A DNA stretch of 64,000 nt from Elysia crispata (Eukaryota > Mollusca > Gastropoda > Plakobranchidae). The translations under genes were made by a program, and so were the position numbers. Below are positions 62,201 to 64,000 of this stretch, piece by piece. Position 1 is the stretch's first letter, and each line of letters opens with the position of its first letter. Below the pieces are notes generated by a model. That model worked only from the letters and a program-made list of their open reading frames with translations. It did not search any database and was not told the DNA's origin. The stretch covers positions 125,001-189,000 of the forward strand of contig JAWDGP010006604.1 in assembly GCA_033675545.1 (NCBI GenBank). Direction: 5' to 3'.

Positions 62201-64000
62201 AGAAAGCCAAATTCATCTTACATTCTTCAAAATTCTAACTCGCACAACAGCTCTCAGGAGGCGGTTACAACTACAACAATCAGATTTCCGCATGAGCCGA
62301 GACCAGGGCAACAGCGTCAACACCAATCCTCAGTTTCTTCTGATGACAATTCTTTCACGGATGTAATTGACATTATCTCTGGATACAACGACGCTACAAC
62401 AAGTAAATACAATAAAAACATCGAAAGGATCGATGAAAACACCGAGGACAACACCAACCAAAACAGAAATTCTTCAGATCTAAACGGAAATATGTCTGCC
62501 GCTGTAGGTGAATTGTCAACTTTCTCCATTCACAAGAAACTGATGTCCGAGAATAAATCTATGAGTGTGAAATCAGACACGTCTTCCGGTCAACACACGC
62601 CACGCACCAATGGTGTGGTGGTACAGAATGGTGTTGACCATGATATATACCTCATTCAGGACAACAACGGTGACTATTATGCCCTTCAAGAAATTGATGG
62701 CAGCGAAAAGAGCGCGGCTGTGGGGAGTAACGTCACTGCTCACATTATCAACTCTGGCAACGTTAGCAGCCAGAGAAACAAACTGTACCACAGCCACCAC
62801 CAGAGCTCTGTGTCGACAGCATCGCCTCACTCTAGCAGGTCCTCAAGTATCGACTATCTACTAACTTCTTCACACCAACAAGAGGGAGGTAACCTGGTAG
62901 TAGACGGCGCTGCTGTGGAGGAAGACAAGGCACGAGAAGTTATCTCATCATTTTTAGATTCCCAGGAGTCTGCGTCATCGGCCGGCCGTTACGATGCAGC
63001 GCTTCGAGGCTGCTATGACTCGGGATCAGCAGAGCATCGCGGAGCTTTGAAACAAGTCCAAACACAGGGCGACATAACTGCCGACACGGGTGAAAGACTT
63101 CACTATACACAGCAACTTGACACCAACAACAGAGATAGGAATGTGTTCATCAACGGTCACAACACGGGAAACGACACAGCCAAGAGCAATAACACTTCCT
63201 TCTACAGTCCTGGATTTCCTAGCGATGCTTTGACTAACTCTACCATTACACTACAGAACCAAATTAACACAAGAGTGGATAACTCTCAGACGTGGACAGC
63301 GCCGGGATTCGAACCTTACACCACCGGCAGTGGAGCGGAAGATCACCACTCGAGTTTGGTGCGGGTCACAAACTTAAACACCCCTCACCAGACAGTCAAG
63401 GTGAACCAGTCAAAGATACAGGATTACCCCAGGCCAGACTCTGGCAGCGTTATTTCAACTCATAACCCACCCGTGGCTGTCAATATAAACCAGCATGTGG
63501 CTGGACAAAACATCGCACCGTTCCAGACGACCCCTATATCGATAACTACAACAACTCAAGCTGTTGTCGGAGAGACCGTGGACATGCAGATTGAGTTCCC
63601 CGAGCAGCAACCGCAGCACCGCGTGTACCAGCGCCAGGTGTCCACCACAACCGACAACACGGACACCTCAGGGGATGAGAGCAGCACACAGCGGTTTGTT
63701 GTGAGGAGCAGCCCGAAGAAAAGTTCCCTGAAGAAAGTTTCGAAGTATGACAGCAGCAGCCTCAACGACAGCGGCTCGGACGTGGTTTACACCAAAAGGG
63801 AGACGGTCTCGGCGGATATCAACATCGGAGGACAGAAAAGGGAAATAATTCTTCACCCGGTGGACGATCCATATGATGCTATCAATCTGAACGATAGCCG
63901 GACATCTGAGAGAAACTTGTACCAGGTGTACAACGAAGGAAGCCAGCCACCATTTCGAGAGATTCATGGGAACAATGAGCTGGAGCAAGATAGAAATTAT
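56279..64000 (+). CDS. Giant uninterrupted ORF, 2574+ codons, Ser-rich disordered protein, 3' partial
   Basis: I read this frame line by line from ATG 56279 to base 64000 and found no stop. The frame opens after TAG at 56249-56251, and ATG 56279 (ACAATGC, A at -3) is the first start. The product is rich in Ser, Thr, Asn, Gln, Asp and Glu, with Pro-rich patches near residues 190-200 and 250-280. It has no signal peptide, membrane segment or folded domain that I recognise. Landmarks: KRGRKSRSE near residue 54; a basic KFRPDVKTVREHIKKGT stretch near residues 635-651; Ser/Arg clusters at about 1444-1464, 1668-1690 and 1944-1970, two of them ending SDKEN; a basic patch KREKRVKKRK at 1967-1976; and DYYALQEIDG near 2133. 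GC and CpG are higher than in neighbouring DNA, as expected for coding. A single exon of more than 7.7 kb is unusual. The function is unknown; a cytoskeletal, scaffold or nuclear regulatory protein are guesses only. Confidence 0.85.
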   Translation, partial: MQNFSKESQDVVLQLKTRKPRQSPAEAAAMASAMDAGHKPTMIFSSKQSKRGRKSRSEALYMSQDAPSVIRSRWSSAMESRPSVQSSFLTDKAMGVKRSHETYQESQKQRLPSTGSLVLSSENLRPKSTPPGRQGDSRSLVLNTRPSALSVDRSKLRDKTTGHGISSSRGKTEALNGSRKRASPPPLIPPPVSFSRRQGSVSSGSLSSPSSTPHTSPRSPPIFPPPSVSTTTVISPELPASGHQERRLSEILLMYSQSPPSPLSPLTPPPAIQSQTQQFQSPSDTSNSHLPLPPTLRGNEENVNTKLKMELNLPLLPGERNCGITKNESTVSNTFVDKREQTDLLPAAQCSPQQHQCSPTLLTAPSRAGEPSPHISPLSPRFTDQARGGHNAGEGSLSSLAAGEVKSVSPSEVLGYFDAALIGQGVSASSISDTQEKPHSSDRDLLPSPDRIPREGEFIIDDVFSSILSPNASEPDVANMSVALTETTPNEFVHSENQEQRGEDSKVDSIAPKVLHVGLSENVTKDNGNGDTFKYLDEDHRNEKVTTTNSSGDTSQGYGYLELSSNSLIEQDSLPAADQSSLVIVTHNSDTDEAVDLQGDLSRETTQLSAPEVTPERRGRGRKREVRSLKVTKFRPDVKTVREHIKKGTVDELATLFSQELQTHPFSANLTSEHLNPGTSPGSLSSDVGNENNYLEHNHVVISETVQAPVMLEKATTTGAEMDVADHEQNQLISPEFASSSFEIDKSLITDQHSDGAVENLTNVKEKMDSTEEEKKEEFDYLNASREIFKQVMRSDSKSPRNSLRKTNAHHKVNTIYSSAEGSTQKVEASTPPSFSDEIFNAELPSSEREKETSGSGSTRHEAEEDQAQIASWLCHDSFPNVDDVTGDSKQLVHTADPNPPHPGAVFTSPESILGLYVNNVQGEKNVSSLSSFPPVLSIEKDEESKQLQKHVSRMEAFENVVSPHLQKIVGQRETCFATKDDPICGNNQERDRAMPVVETTCGYGATNTMVEGEEEEAGIETGSEVAAVSHTLDLASLPLQCNKNVADGDSTTITGMVKTERVKAEFDSWDSGSERLTSSTECKVDLNSWTTTQISDATYDQTTLSHARTAATSSNDFASRGADVNTELETDRLSKKPVPPLGNKGANHSSPLTYIAELETHSLQPKTETNATGKDLQKDRVQEDQGRNISSSSSSSSSSSSHLSDHVVRSVGVRDELHDQRTPDLHNSMAQIEDGLSLQTHTANNTGSLAHSLLDFQSEDEEQDGHEGAGETVSPPDSRHSDERESNVMSVALPTLEAQVDSVEQGPSELLDFPQRQDQLSQFRKISAENSESFPSSTKSAGENEESDNFLSILDSIHIDGHSDLTSEFVGKSGLQRVYSGENSRSNSPDKRENFTDSGNYPLRQELDGSSQSLSVSQQEIVLNGEKTISENLDKRLSRSLTSRKSRSSSRSSSSSSSESDKENHSDKQNLGTDPGLDITSGQHDNSTVATTTTTTRIISSSSGGGLGEQVGGLEEELHILHSSLSPQVSEHAVEEKLLPQAPEDDNVSNIGSVSSRASNSGRLRETVFNSAFFTSGSLITESEEREWESGQVGSTDSLVSKHFNQVAHSSESDRSDKGTKTRHADEEIERTELTGTTIQVDGELSNLNRNSNHSSTSVSRQEIQRDKESRSRRSSGSSTSAESSDKENKFFQITESLKTSSEQHSEIQKVPVLKSEIALTSHSANLSEVASVKSIERAVPQPPPFFCEKTQPQTSVDSEDNLITRDQFIATKRIFERGPDSGANIELRSPRREISKPTISSVLTSSFVPGHNASDPTDQHRYSANSYSFSAVSTNTDSHISDSTGRASFKPSDTRHQVEETRATVTHEWVPGHSTPPAPPLVAGKASAGDFRNQQSYLDSDLDQQQQTVSSYRVSGSTNNNKNPTGGLEPETGTKRYSVGDSERRKSKSRSSSQSSSSSDTDDEKREKRVKKRKPNSSYILQNSNSHNSSQEAVTTTTIRFPHEPRPGQQRQHQSSVSSDDNSFTDVIDIISGYNDATTSKYNKNIERIDENTEDNTNQNRNSSDLNGNMSAAVGELSTFSIHKKLMSENKSMSVKSDTSSGQHTPRTNGVVVQNGVDHDIYLIQDNNGDYYALQEIDGSEKSAAVGSNVTAHIINSGNVSSQRNKLYHSHHQSSVSTASPHSSRSSSIDYLLTSSHQQEGGNLVVDGAAVEEDKAREVISSFLDSQESASSAGRYDAALRGCYDSGSAEHRGALKQVQTQGDITADTGERLHYTQQLDTNNRDRNVFINGHNTGNDTAKSNNTSFYSPGFPSDALTNSTITLQNQINTRVDNSQTWTAPGFEPYTTGSGAEDHHSSLVRVTNLNTPHQTVKVNQSKIQDYPRPDSGSVISTHNPPVAVNINQHVAGQNIAPFQTTPISITTTTQAVVGETVDMQIEFPEQQPQHRVYQRQVSTTTDNTDTSGDESSTQRFVVRSSPKKSSLKKVSKYDSSSLNDSGSDVVYTKRETVSADINIGGQKREIILHPVDDPYDAINLNDSRTSERNLYQVYNEGSQPPFREIHGNNELEQDRNY

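Overview
The window is animal nuclear DNA. It has phase-consistent GT-AG introns, long AT-rich non-coding stretches, no operons, and a very heavy load of (CT)n/(GA)n, trinucleotide and minisatellite repeats. The style (long CT/GA tracts, dispersed AGATCTAG motifs, a Penelope-like retroelement remnant) suggests a lophotrochozoan, most likely a gastropod mollusc. That placement is inference, not proof.

Region 1 (about 430-15700, + strand) holds most of one conventional gene, an ACSF2-type mitochondrial medium-chain acyl-CoA synthetase. Thirteen exons can be placed to the base, all with GT-AG borders and matching phases. Joined, they give about 570 codons ending in TGA at 15315-15317; only the N-terminal start and most of the transit peptide lie outside the window. 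Intron 12 carries the GIY-YIG endonuclease end of a Penelope-like element, split by a 476-bp pogo-like MITE with a TA target duplication. The exon 2 splice donor lies in a 50-bp block present three times in tandem.

Region 2 (about 15700-55600) is repeat-dominated and I could identify no conserved coding gene in it. It holds a roughly 3-kb array of 26-bp units (18.1-21.06 kb) that is open in all three forward frames. It also holds a 37-bp x 13 array (35.7-36.2 kb), a 29-bp array (44.56 kb), a 48-bp array grading into a 43-bp array (44.94-46.2 kb), a 115-bp x 8 satellite (48.43-49.35 kb), and more than twenty long microsatellites. Most apparent ORFs here are read-through of these repeats.

Region 3 (about 55690-64000, + strand) begins with a CpG-richer stretch containing a possible TATA box and candidate 5' exon. 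It is followed by one uninterrupted reading frame from ATG 56279 to the last base of the window: 2574 codons with no stop and no 3' end. It encodes a giant, Ser/Thr/Asn/Gln-rich, apparently disordered protein with basic and Ser-rich clusters and repeated SDKEN modules. I do not recognise the family. It is the largest and least explained coding feature in the window. Nothing in the sequence links it functionally to ACSF2.
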